Source of the DNA: Prinia subflava
Lineage: Eukaryota > Chordata > Aves > Passeriformes > Cisticolidae
Reading direction: 5' to 3'
Assembly (NCBI RefSeq): GCF_021018805.1
Contig: NC_086254.1
Coordinates: 1,426,001 to 1,490,000 of the forward strand
Length of the DNA stretch: 64,000 nt
Under the pieces are notes generated by a model that was not told where the DNA came from, ran no database searches, and saw only the letters and a program-made list of their open reading frames with translations. Numbering within the stretch: position 1 is the first letter of the stretch; each line of letters opens with the position of its first letter. The position numbers were made by a program, and so were the translations under genes. Shown piece after piece: positions 13,699 through 24,290 of this stretch.

Positions 13699-14378
13699 GC
13701 CAGCCTGGCCCAGTGGAAGGTGTCCCTGCTGTCTTGGGTTGAAAAATGTAACCAATAAGTGTATTCTATTTTCACCTGCTGAAGCCGGTTGGGAGATGTT
13801 GTTCTTTATCTCTTGTAACTCTTGGGGGGAAAGAGGGCAGATGCCTTCTGTTAATGGGACACCTGATAACACCAGATAAGGCAGCGCCTCCTTATCTCTT
13901 TCATCCATTTTGTCTCCCCCTCTGGGGGATATCTTCTGTTAATGGGCCATTGAGGCTCACCAGTGACTGACACACTACATCATTCCATTGTGAGATGCTG
14001 CATCCAGCGGGAGGAGCCAAAGCCTTTCCTCGGTCATAAAACCTGCAATCCCAAACCCCAAGGGAGCCTGTTTCCACTGGATTTCCAGAGGATGACTGGA
14101 CCCTTTCTTGAGGATCATCTCTACTCCAATGGAGCCACATCTGTCACTCCAAGAGGACTCACTTTGGACTGCTTCCAACACCCTGACCAACAGGGTGTCA
14201 GCTTTGCATTCTGACTCTGTCAGTGGTCCTTTGTACTATTGCATTTATCTTATTTTATTTTTACCTTTCTTGTTGTTTGTTCTTCTCTCTCTATTAAATT
14301 GTATTTCTGGCTTGGAGTCTCACTGGTTTTGCTTTCAAACCAGTACACCTGCCCACGGCAGGGGATCCCAGGGCTGAG
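13699..14378 (+). mobile_element. CR1 3' fragment split by an LTR insertion
   Basis: CR1 sequence (CCAGTGGAAGGTGTCCCTGC) runs to 13729 and resumes at 14348 as CCTGCCCACGGCAGGGG. In intact copies in this window these two pieces are contiguous. The interruption is exactly the LTR described next, so the CR1 is older than the LTR. Confidence 0.85.
13725..14352 (+). mobile_element. Solo LTR, same family as 5239-5856, nested in a CR1
   Basis: The LTR proper is 13730-14347 (618 bp). It starts TGTCTTGGGTTG, ends CAAACCAGTACA and has exact 5-bp target duplications CCTGC (13725-13729 and 14348-14352). It can be aligned to the first LTR by eye over its whole length, with scattered differences and small indels. 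The R-U5 end, including CTATTAAATTGTATTTCTG, is especially alike. No internal viral sequence is present. Confidence 0.94.
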
Positions 14379-15029
14379 GGGGTTTAACTCCCTTTGGCCC
14401 CAAAGCCCCCCGTGACAATTCTGTGGCACAATGACTTCACCCACAAGGACAATGGCCAGGGACAGCACTGGCCTTGAAGACACTTTTCTGCAGAGTTAGG
14501 TCCTCCCTAGGGTGGCACCTGACCCTAATCAGACACAGGTTATCACTAAGACAGCCCATTTGAAAGAGAACAGCCCCCAAAGCCCACGCCCACCCAGGCA
14601 GTGCCCATTCGACGGCACACACATGACGCTGTGTGTCACCTGGCTGCCAAACCAGGAGCAAATACACCTCACCACCCACCTGCTGCTCCAACCCATCCCC
14701 TGGGGCATCCCCGGACCTGCAGAGCCCTTTGGCAATTCCCCACAGGGATGTTTCTGTGCCCTGAACACGACACTCAAGACCCCAAGGCGAGGTGCCTGCT
14801 CTACCCTAATTTAAGTGAGGCAGCCCCGCAGGTTTCCCACAATGTGCAGCCCAGATGAACATTCCCAAAAACTCTGTGGGAGAGGTGTCACCTCCCCAGA
14901 GCCCCCAGTGCTGGGCTGGTCAGACACAGGAGATCCTTGTAAGACAAGCAGTGCTCACTCAGCCCCTTGTTCTCTGTGCTGTCAGGTGAGTGTCAGGAGG
15001 GGGCTCAGCCAGGAGAGCTGACACGGACA
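14379..15029. other. Unique intronic sequence, nothing recognised
   Basis: No recognised gene or repeat. Confidence 0.4.
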
Positions 15030-15260
15030 CTTGGAGATTATATAAATAAATAAAGAGCCCCTCTCCAGCCCTGCTCGCTCCCCCTCTCCCTTTAAGTAGG
15101 TCACTCTGCTTGCTATGGAAATCAGCTCATCTTCAAAGCAGGTTTGTTCGTCTCCTTATCTCCTTAATGTAAGGAAAGTGCAGAGCATTGTCAGAGCAAA
15201 GAGTGATTTCAGACTAATTTGATTTATTTCTGTCACGGGTATAAATATGAAAGTGTCTGT
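15030..15260. promoter_or_regulatory. Candidate conserved noncoding element
   Basis: A repeat-free block with long runs of balanced AT-rich words, such as GATTTCAGACTAATTTGATT and GGTATAAATATGAAAGTGTC, unlike the GC-skewed repeat-rich neighbours. Calling it regulatory is inference from texture alone; no alignment was possible. Confidence 0.25.
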
Positions 15261-15768
15261 ACTTGTCAGAAAAACCAACTTGAGCCACCGAAACGAAGGA
15301 CAGCTGGAGGGTTTCTGCCCTCCAGGTAGCTCTGAATCTGGCCCACAGCTACAAGCCCATGTCCCTGACAGGTAACACAATGCAAATGGAATACAAAGGC
15401 TCTTCGTGACCTAGCAAGGGGAAGAAAGAAGAAAAAAAAAATCTCTTGAATTAGACTGAAAAAGCTCGAGGGACTCACATGAGAGAAGCCCAGCTTATAT
15501 CAATTTCAGCCTGAAAATTAGGCCCTACCTTTTTATTACATTAGCCTAGCACAGAGCATTCCAATTCATACTGGCAATTAATAAAGCTCAGGAGCAAAGC
15601 CTGATCCTAACCCTGCTGAAATCCCTGCAAAGAGCAGAGCTTACACCTGCAATGATGGAACCAGTTCCTTGGGCTTCCCCAGCCTCCCTGCATGAAGGGA
15701 TGCAGGCAGGGCCCCCTCATCAGAAAAAATTACAGGTTGGGCTTCAGGGTTTTAAATCCCACCAGTGG
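15261..15768. other. Unique intronic sequence, nothing recognised
   Basis: Unique sequence with an A-run near 15432-15441. No gene or repeat recognised. Confidence 0.4.
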
Positions 15769-16155
15769 TTTCACAGAATCCTGAAATGGTTTGGGTGGGA
15801 AGGGACCTCAAAGCCCATCCAGTCCCACCCCTGCGATGGGCAGGGACACCTTCCACTGTCCCAGGCTGCTCCAAGCCCTGTCCAGCCTGGCCTTGGGCAC
15901 TGCCAGGGATCCAGGGGCAGCCACAGCTGCTCTGGGCACCCTGTGCCAGGGCCTGCCCACCGTCTCAGAGAACAATTCATGCCCAATATCTCATCCATCC
16001 CTGCCCTCTGGCAATGGAAGCCATTCTCTGTGTCCTGTCCCTCCATCCCTTGTCCCCAGGCCCTCTCCAGCTCTCCTGGAGCCCCTTTAGGCCCTGAAGG
16101 GGCTCTGAGCTCTCCCTGGAGCTTCTCCTCTCCAGGTGAGCATCCCCAGCTCTCC
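15769..16155 (-). mobile_element. CR1 LINE 3' segment
   Basis: It begins TTTCACAGAATCCTGAAATG and continues through GGGACCTCAAAGCCCATCCA, the songbird-type block CAGCCACAGCTGCTCTGGGC, and CTGGAGCTTCTCCTCTCCAG. Open frames of up to 205 codons across it are repeat shadows. Confidence 0.92.
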
Positions 16156-17728
16156 CAGCCTGGCTCCACAAGAACAGGCAATATCCAAGGAATAAGGAGA
16201 TTGCTGAGCTATGCCCATGCACTCACAGAACACGTTCCTGCTGCTCCCAGTCCCAGCCCTGGTCACTGAAGAGGTGACAAGGGACACCTGGGGAGCTGAG
16301 CTGTGCTCCCAGCCTGGACACCCCAGGCTGCTCCTGCCCAGCTCCTTTTGGGAAGCTCTGGGGGCTGGCAGGATTGAGTGTGGGGAGTGCAGGGAATGCA
16401 GCCAAGGGCAGCAAAAGGAACCCCAGGGCTCACAGGAGGCAAATACTGGAAAGGTTTGATGTAGTAACATCTAAACAACAAGTCAAAGAAAATGAACCAC
16501 AAAAATTTCATTATTACTTGAATGCCCCTATCAGCAATTTTGTTTTAAAAAATAAACTGAAAATCAGCAATTCAGAACTGAAGTAAAAAGGAAGTTCCTT
16601 AGACTGGAAAAGCTTTTGCCTTATGCACCTCTGAAGATAATCGCCTGTACAAGCTCCTGACACAGCACATGAGCAAACTTCTCCTGGCTCCCAATTGTGC
16701 AACTTCAGCCTGTTCTTTTGCTCCATTGATCCAGGCAGAAGACTCCTGGATCAGCTTTTTTTCCTCCCTCCTCAACTTCCTGAGTCTCATCTCTTAAGGC
16801 CAAGGCTCAGTGAGGAGGTGTGGGAAATTCCAGGGAAGGAGCAGGCAAGAAAGGGAAAATCTCTCTTCCTGTTTGAATACTTTTGGAAGAGGGAGAGAGA
16901 GGTGGGCTGCAGATTCTGCCTCCAAGAGCAGCAGCATTTTGCCCTCTAGACTGCAGAGAGGGAGCCTGGAGCTAAAAGCAGCAGGAAGTGAGCTCAGTTC
17001 AAGGTGCCCACAGCAGCTGTGTGCAGGATCTACGCTCAGCAGAGGTCCTGCAGCACATTCCAGCCACAGCCCCTTCTGCACAGTCAAGGAATTATTTCAC
17101 AGGGTGTCAAGTGGAGAGAGTGCATTCCAAGTCCTCGCTCACACCCAAGCTTCTTTCAGAGTTTAAAGTTTTAGTTCAAAACTTGAGTCCACCCAACCCC
17201 AAAGCTCTGTCCTGGGCCAAGCTCATCAGCCCTGTTACTGCCTGGGCACACCTGCCAAAAACTAAATTAAAAACACCCCACAATTGCCATAGGCCTGAGG
17301 GCTTCTGAATTTGGAAAGAGCATGATTAATACTAATATGTATGATTTCATAGTAGGCAGAAATACAGAAAATAGACAGCACTGTGCCTTAAGCCCCAGAA
17401 TCAACTGGGATTTTGGCAGCACATGCTGGAGAAGATAGTAGCAGCTGTCAAGTCACAGCTGGAGTTGCCTCTGGAGAAGGTGATTGAGAAATGGGATTCA
17501 GAAAAGCCAACACAAGTAAAATACAAGGCAAAATAACATGCAAAGGGAACAGACAGCTGAGGTAACAGGCTTGCCTTGCTTGCAGAGCATCCCAATAGTT
17601 CTGAGTTGCTAATTTCCCTTTTCCTTCAAGTACAGCTCCAGCCTAACTCACACTTTATGAGAAGGATATCTTTACCACTCTGTCATTCTCAGCTCTGCTG
17701 TGCAGGGAGGTCACTCACACAATAAGGC
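16156..17728. other. Unique intronic sequence, nothing recognised
   Basis: 16215-16440 is GC-rich and may be a decayed repeat that I cannot name. The rest is ordinary sequence. Confidence 0.4.
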
Positions 17729-18719
17729 TGTAGTGGGGTGACCCTGGCTGGGCACCCTGTGCCCTCCAAGCCCCTCTCTACCTGCCCTGCTCAGCTGGGC
17801 AGGGCAGACAGGACACAGGAAAGGCTCTGGCTGGGATAAGGGCAGGGACGGATCCCTCACCAGGTGCTGCCACGGCCAAACAGACTCAGCTGGGGCAAAT
17901 CAGCTCAATTGATCACCCACCAAAGCAGAGTAGGAAACTGAGAAACAAAACCAAATCTTAAAACACCTTCTCCAAACCCCTCCCTTCTTCCCAGGCTCAA
18001 CTTCACTCCAGATTTGTTCTCCCTCCTCCTCCTCAGATGCTCAATGGGGTGGGAATGGGGCTGTGCTCAGTCCATCACACACAGTTGTCCCTGCTGCTGC
18101 TTCCTCCAGAGGGCTTGGACAGCTCACACTGTCCCTGCTCCAGCCTGGGCTCCCTCCCAGGGGAGAGTTCTCCAGAAACTGCCCCAGTGTGGGTCCCTTC
18201 ATCCCTGGGCTCAGTCCTTCAGGCACTGCCCCAGTGTGGATCCCTTCATCCCTGGGCTCAGTCCCTCAGGCACTGCCCCAGTGTGGATCCCTTTATCCCT
18301 GGGCTCAGTCCCTCAGGCACTGCCCCACTGTGGATCCCTTTATCCCCAGTGTGGATCCCTTTATCCCTGGGCTCAGTCCTTCAGGCACTGCCCCAGTGAG
18401 GTCCCTCCCATGGGGTCACGAGTCCTTCCAGCAAACCTGTTCCAGGTGGGCTCCTCTCTCCATGGGTCCTGCCAGGACCCTGCTCCAGCACAGGCTTCCC
18501 CTGGAATCACAGCTCTCCCAGGCATCTCCTGCCCTGCCCTGGGCTCCTCCAGGGGCTGCAGGGGGGTCTCTGCTCCCCCATGGATCTCCCTGGGAGCCGC
18601 CGTGCAGCCGGCTGCTGTTGGATCCCTTGGACATGGGGGAAGCTTCCAGCAGCTCCCCACAGAAGCCACCCCTGCAGCCCCCTGCTACCCAAACCTTGCC
18701 CTGCAAACCCCACAAAGGT
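17724..18719 (-). mobile_element. ERVL-like LTR with internal 47-bp tandem repeats (copy A)
   Basis: Read on the minus strand, the element ends CAGGGTCACCCCACTACA at 17729. It includes GGTGGGTGATCAATTGAGCT and GTTTTAAGATTTGGTTTTGT, sequences I associate with a widespread bird ERVL-class LTR family. Its other end is probably TGTGGGGTTTGC at 18714. The flanks AAGGC (17724-17728) and AAGGT (18715-18719) match at four of five bases, consistent with an aged target duplication. A 47-bp unit is repeated at about 18181-18398. The long open frames here (up to 275 codons) come from this tandem structure and are not viral genes. Confidence 0.75.
18181..18398. repeat. 47-bp tandem repeat inside LTR copy A
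   Basis: The unit includes GTGTGGATCCCTTTATCCCT and GGGCTCAGTCCCTCAGGCAC. About four and a half units are present, with one partial unit (18337-18363) showing an internal deletion. The same unit occurs in the other copy at about 47041-47236. Confidence 0.88.
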
Positions 18720-19964
18720 CAGTGTCCTCTGCAGGGCCCTAAATATGGTCACCTGTCCCATCCCACTGTCCCCTGGAGCAGCAAAGTGAGCCATGAACAA
18801 ACCACTCTGACCTTTTCATTCCCACAGTCTCCTTGTGAAGCTGCTGCCCAGGCTGTGACCCTTCAAACAGACACATCGCCCCTATTATAAAACAGCCCGA
18901 AAATCCCAAGGATTTTAAAAACAAAACAAACAAACAGAGCAGTAAAACAACCAAAATCACAAAGGGTCCCACAGCAGCCACCCCTGGGCACACCCTTGCT
19001 GACTCACAGGAGTTTACACCACAAAACAATGCTCACAGAAAGCTTCTGTGTTCTCCAGCACTGGTCCTCTGCCTCACCTATTTCTGCTTCCACTGGAGGA
19101 CATCAAAAACCTCCTAATAAAGAACAGTCTGAGGTGAGCTCTTCCTACCAGCCTCCAAAAATCACCAATAATACACAACACTTAAAAAATTCACCAGGAG
19201 TTAGCTTGAAACTAAAACAGCTGCAGCATTTAAAACATCTACTGCAAATGCAAACTACTTCAGAACATAATTAGTAAATGGCAAATATTAGGAGTTATGG
19301 GAAAAGGGATCGTTAAACCAGACTTTAATAGCCCAGCATCTCTTCTATTCCATGTGAAAACCCAGTCAGCACACACTTACAGCATTAAACTCACATTAAG
19401 AAACAAGCTGCTTCATTTCTGAGTTGTAAAAACAAAGGTTAAATATCTGCTTCAGCACAAACCCTGTAATTTTTCTACAGTGACTGTATTGTTTTGCTTT
19501 GCACAGCTAATAATACCTGCCCTGCTTTGCACCCACTCATCTCCTGAGCGAGGCTCACACTGGAATCACCAAACCAGAACAAACTTCCAAGGACTACATT
19601 TGCCATTAAGGCTTCTGGAAATACCTCTCCTTTTAGTTATACTTCATTTATATAAAGTAGTGAGTTGAAAAGATGCTTTTTTTTGCAGATAACGCTTTTC
19701 CCATTACTTGTAACAAAATAAGCAGCTGCACAACATTCAAATATTCCTGAAGCAAACCAGAGGTGCCCCCAGGCCTGCAGCTCCTTGCCTGGACACCCTG
19801 TCCCATCCCATGCCCCACCCATGCCCTCATCTCCTCCCTTCTTTGCTCCCATGATTTCTCAGCGCACTTTTTTGAGCTGCTGGTTCAACCACTCCCCTCA
19901 TTTTTCCCTTTATAGCCACTTTTGCTCCTCCGTAGGAACAAGGGTACCTGTTCTTGCTGCATGG
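18720..19964. other. Unique intronic sequence, nothing recognised
   Basis: A/C-rich around 18915-18960, where AAACAAAC-type words occur. No gene or repeat recognised. Confidence 0.4.
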
Positions 19965-20164
19965 AACAGGGAATGGGCACAGCCTGAGGCTGCCACAGCT
20001 CCAGGAGCTCCAGGGATGCTCCAAGTGGGGTTGTTGGGGTGTCTGTGCAGCTCCAGGAGCTCCCAGGGATGCCCAGGGTGGGGTTGTTGGGGTGTCTGTG
20101 CAGGGCCAGGGCCGGACTGGATGATCCCTGTGGTCCCTTCCAGTCAGGACATTCTGTGATTCTT
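19965..20164 (+). mobile_element. CR1 LINE 3' fragment with a 52-53 bp internal duplication
   Basis: It ends GGACTGGATGATCCCTGTGG, then CAGGACATTCTGTGATTCTT, a CR1 3' end. The segment beginning CAGCTCCAGGAGCTC and ending GGGGTGTCTGTG is present twice in tandem (19996-20047 and 20048-20100). Confidence 0.85.
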
Positions 20165-21252
20165 CTCACACATCTTCCCCAGAAACGTGTGGACCAGTTT
20201 TGCTGGCATTAGAGATAAACATGATCTTGACAATGTCCAACTGTCTCAGTCTAACTGGAACAATTATAAACAAATTAAAGCAGCTTCTCATGCTGGAAAA
20301 GTCTGGGCAGCCTCAGAATAAAATGATACCAGACATGTGTCCACCCAAGTCTGTGGCTTTGGAGTGAATATGGATATCCAAATCAAATTTCTTTGGAATT
20401 TCTGGAATTGGAGCTGGGTGTTTCTGGATATGCAGAGTTGGACATTCAAGGGAATTCCAGGATTTTCCAAACAGCTGCACAAAGAGCATAAATTATGCTG
20501 AAGGTCTCCAATGGGGATGTGATGTGTAAGTTTTATTCCTTCCTGTTCTCTGTCCCCACTGCAGCCTGGCAGGCAGCTCCAATTTGCAAGGTCTGGTCAG
20601 ATCAAACAGACAGCATCAGTAGGAAGGACAATTCATGGAAGGAACACAGCATTAATTAGTACTTGGAAGTTGAGCAACTTACGAGGAAAAGACTGATAAA
20701 AGTGTAAAATGCCATTTTACTGCCTAGCCCCTTTCATGTCTGTCAGAACAGCGATTGAACCCCCCTGAGAGTCAGAATTGATTCAGTGCTTGATCCAACA
20801 GCAACTCAAGTCAATATGACCTGACCCCACAACACCTCCCATGTCAGACACTGCAAAAGGCAGGAACTACCTCCAGACACTCCTGATTGCTTTGAGGGGT
20901 GTCTGCACCTCCACAAATCCCCTGCATGATGCTCCTCACTCACTGTCACTCCTAACACAGCACTAAGCCAACAGCCTGACATGTGAACCACTCCCCTTCG
21001 TGCCAGAGAGAGCAGCTCCCTCATCCCACAGGGTAAATCAATCATTTATTTCTCCAGAGACCAAAGGTTTGTTCCTTACCTCCACCTGAGGGGTCTGAAA
21101 ACCAGGCTGGCAGGGTCCACCCTGTCACTTCATCCCAAGAGCCCCCATCCCACCAGCAGCACCTGCTCCTCCAAACTGAAAGTTCTGGTCACCCCAGCTT
21201 GCCACAACCAGGTTCCTCTGTGTGTCCCTTTAATAAATGATTTATTAATTGC
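20165..21252. other. Unique intronic sequence, nothing recognised
   Basis: No recognised gene or repeat. Confidence 0.4.
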
Positions 21253-21338
21253 TGGGGTGTCCTGTGCAGGGCCATGGGTTGGGCTGGATGATCCCTGTGG
21301 GCCCCTTCCAGCTCAGAATATTCTATTATTTCATTTTC
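21253..21338 (+). mobile_element. CR1 LINE 3' end fragment
   Basis: It contains GGGCTGGATGATCCCTGTGG followed by CCCCTTCCAGCTCAGAATATTCT, with a degraded tail ending TATTATTTCA. It belongs to the same CR1 subfamily as 19965-20164. Confidence 0.8.
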
Positions 21339-21629
21339 TAATATATCTTCCCTTCACCATAATCACCATGCAATTAATACAGATTTAAACCAAGGGGAGT
21401 TTGAAATCCAAAAAGTGACAGGGAATTAATACAACTTTAGGTCTAATTGTCCCTCCTCTCAATCTTCTACCCATTCCTGCATGATTTATATTAAGTGTTT
21501 TGGGAATAGCCTGTTCCTCACTGGTTTATAGCACCAAGTATCAGGGACAGGAACCAGTCAGGGCCACTGGGCAAGGTCACAGCCTAAGGGAGAGGGAATC
21601 ACTTCATCCAGACTCCATCCTAGCCCTTG

Positions 21630-21855
21630 GAATGGATGCCCAGCAATTCCCCCTGCCCAGGAGGCACAACTTCTGCCCTGGCAGTGCCCAGCCCTCAGCA
21701 GGATGCCCAGGGAGGGGCTGCAGTCTCCTCAGCGGGGATATTGCAGAGCCCTCTGGACACAATGCTGTGCCCTGTGCTCTGGGATGCCCCTGCCTGAGCA
21801 GGGAGGTGGCACCAGGGACCCACTGAGGTCCCTTCAGGCCTGGCCCAGCCTGTGG
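21630..21855 (+). mobile_element. CR1 LINE fragment (subfamily shared with 42058 and 57689)
   Basis: Its reverse complement contains CAGCATTGTGTCCAGAGGGC and AATATCCCCGCTGAGGAGAC, a known type of bird CR1 3' region. The match to the two other copies in this window is close over more than 200 bp. Confidence 0.8.
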
Positions 21856-22260
21856 GATTCGCTAGAGAGGAAGAAGCACACCCAGCATCTCTCCTCACTT
21901 TTTCTGTTCCCACCTCTTTGATGCCAGTTCCAAGTATCTTCAAATAACCAAAACTCGTCTGCAAGGTTTTCTTTGTTCTCATATCATTCCCCACATAAAA
22001 ACCTCATCTCTTCTTGTCCTTGAGACATCCCTTCAGTACTAATAGGAAAACATAAACCCCTAACATACATATTTTTTCTAATATTATTCTGTGTGACTGG
22101 TGGAGCATCACACAAAGCATCAGAGTTAAAACTGAGCCCCAGGCCTTTCCTGCTGGATCCTGCTGCCCTCAGGGGTGACACCAGTCCCTCCTGATGACAA
22201 CAGCAACAACTCCCAGCAAACTGAAATCCCACATTATGGTGTTTGGGCTACACTTAGCAA
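21856..22260. other. Unique intronic sequence, nothing recognised
   Basis: No recognised gene or repeat. Confidence 0.4.
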
Positions 22261-22740
22261 AGGACAAGGCACAGCATGGTTTACACCAAGATAATGGTTA
22301 TTACTGTTATTGTCTTGTCAGTGCAAAGAGGAAATACTGAAATAAAATCCAGCAGAACGGGGGGTTTATGTTCCCCGCTATTTAAAGCATTCAGTGCTCC
22401 AGCCCACCTCTCTGAAAGCAGCAAATACTAAAAAAACACACAAAGGTCAACAAAAATTTAAAATCCAATAATGAAATATAAGCGAGCTTTAAATTTCATT
22501 AAATGGCTTTTCACTTTTTTTATTCTCCTCCTCTGCTTTGTGTTTGTAAAGTGTGATCAAGCAACTGCTTTGGAAGAATTAGCAGTAATTTAGTACAAAC
22601 GTGAGTGCCCTCATGATTTCATTTAAAGTGTAATATAGGCAAAGACCCGGAAAGAGATTCTAATTGTTATTTTAAAATTAACCTTCTCACTTTACCTTTA
22701 TGCTCTGAGAACAGGCACAACCACGGTGGGCCACTACCCT
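22261..22740. promoter_or_regulatory. Candidate conserved noncoding element
   Basis: A repeat-free AT-rich block with several homeodomain-type TAAT/ATTA words, for example in CAATAATGAAATATAAGCGA, TTTCATTAAATGGC and AGCAGTAATTTAGT. There is little decay or low complexity. Long AT-rich unique blocks of this kind in introns of developmental and neuronal genes are often deeply conserved enhancers. That reading is inference only. Confidence 0.35.
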
Positions 22741-23212
22741 GCCCAAAATACTCCATGAGCTACAGAAGATTAAAACTAAGGTTAAGTAAATTCTGACAAC
22801 CAGCATGTAAGAAGCCTTGCTTGGCTCTCTGAGGTTCTGCAGCTCAAGGTAACACTCAGAATAATTTGGCTGGGGCTCTGCTGGTGTCTGTTAATCCACT
22901 GCTGACTTCTCTCTTGTATTGGCTTTCTGCTTCCTGTGTCAGCACTTAGACACCAAGGAACAGCAATCTGGATTTCCAGGGCCCACCAGCACAGAAGGGT
23001 CCTGCTGTTCCATAGAGGAGATGGGGGCAAAGGAAGTCCTGTATCCCTTTTGGGAATGCAGCCGGAGGGATCAAGGATGCTCAGAGGCAGCACATGGCAG
23101 AGCCCAGCTCTTCCCAGCCTGAGCCTTCCTCTTCCAGAGCCAGGGAGGTGCTGGGGGCCCTCACACCTCAAACCACGAGAACGGGCAAAAGACCAAAGGG
23201 CTTTAAAGTGAC
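22741..23212. other. Unique intronic sequence, nothing recognised
   Basis: No recognised gene or repeat. Confidence 0.4.
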
Positions 23213-23440
23213 AAAGGGCAGAGTTACATGGGATATTGGGAGAGGATTCTTCACTCTCAGCCTGGCACAGGTTACCCAGAGCAGCTGTGGCTGCCCCTGG
23301 ATCCCTGGCAGTGCCCAAGGCCAGGCTGGATGGGGCCTTGGAGCAGCCTGGGACAGTGGAAAGTGATCCTGCCCATGGCAGGGGTGGGACTGGATGGAAT
23401 TTAAGGTCCTTTCCAACCCAACCCAGTCTGTGATTTTATG
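23213..23440 (+). mobile_element. CR1 LINE 3' segment
   Basis: It contains GTTACCCAGAGCAGCTGTGG, CCTGGCAGTGCCCAAGGCCA and AAGGTCCTTTCCAACCCAAC, and ends CAGTCTGTGATTTTATG, the CR1 tail. Confidence 0.9.
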
Positions 23441-24119
23441 TAATTTCCACTTGCATATAATAAGGGTACTAAAGGAGAGAAGGACCAAGGATTCCCCTTC
23501 CCTCCTTCCTTCCTGAGCATCCTGTGCAGACACATCACACCGGTGGTTTTACTGCTCTGGAATGAAATTCCCATGTGCACCACGGCACACCAGCTGTGAG
23601 GGAAGATGTGCAGATTGACTGTGTATGACATGACCCCAGAGCTCCAGAGATCTCTCATTTTCCCTGTCAGCAGGAAGAATGGTGCTCTTGCACACCAGCC
23701 TGGCTTGCAGAGCCCAGGGAGATCCCTATTTTTAACAAATCCATTAAAGCAGAGTTCTCGGATTACTCCCACAATGGAGACCTGGTGATGCTGTCGGTGT
23801 TCCCTGTTCCAAGGCAGAACAAGTGCTGGGCCATGGCAGACAGCCCTTGGCATCACTCTCTGGGGTATCAGGGACCAGAGTGAGTCCCAGGGGGGAATCC
23901 CTGGGAGGGCAGGATCACAGGAGCTGGGATTCATTACACAGCGAGCGCCCTGCGAGCGCAGAGTATCCAGTTTTAAAAAGGAAAACGCAAACTGTGATTT
24001 TTATCCAACTCGCCAGGAATTTTCTTCCTTTTTCAGGCAAATTTGCATCCCCCCAAGGACCTGAGCAGCAGGAGCCCTGAGCTGCACCCAGAGCAGGCTG
24101 TGATGGCTCAGCACAGCCC
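23441..24119. other. Unique intronic sequence, nothing recognised
   Basis: No recognised gene or repeat. Confidence 0.4.
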
Positions 24120-24290
24120 TCTCCTCGCAGTTTTACGTCTCATTGCATCATTCCTGCATTATTTTTAGATAACCGTCAGGGGATGTCAGAATGTGGGTCG
24201 ATAGCTATTAGATTTATAGGCAGAAATAGCAAGGCTTGTAGCTATAAGGTGTAAAGCATTCAACAATTTCTAGAACAAATCTGACCATGG
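24120..24290. promoter_or_regulatory. Candidate conserved noncoding element
   Basis: Repeat-free, moderately AT-rich block with retained CpGs (ATAACCGTCAGGGG, GGGTCGATAGC) in a sequence otherwise depleted of CpG. Words such as TTGCATCATTCCTGCATTAT are found. Retained CpG in unmethylation-poor DNA hints at constraint. The role is inference. Confidence 0.3.

Noticed and set aside
15652..16269. 205-codon open frame
   Set aside because: It coincides with a CR1 3' UTR, and similar frames appear in the other CR1 copies.
18014..18890. Open frames of 242 and 275 codons
   Set aside because: They lie in an LTR and follow its 47-bp tandem repeat (47 bp is not a multiple of three, so the repeat appears in all frames). 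No viral protein domain is seen.
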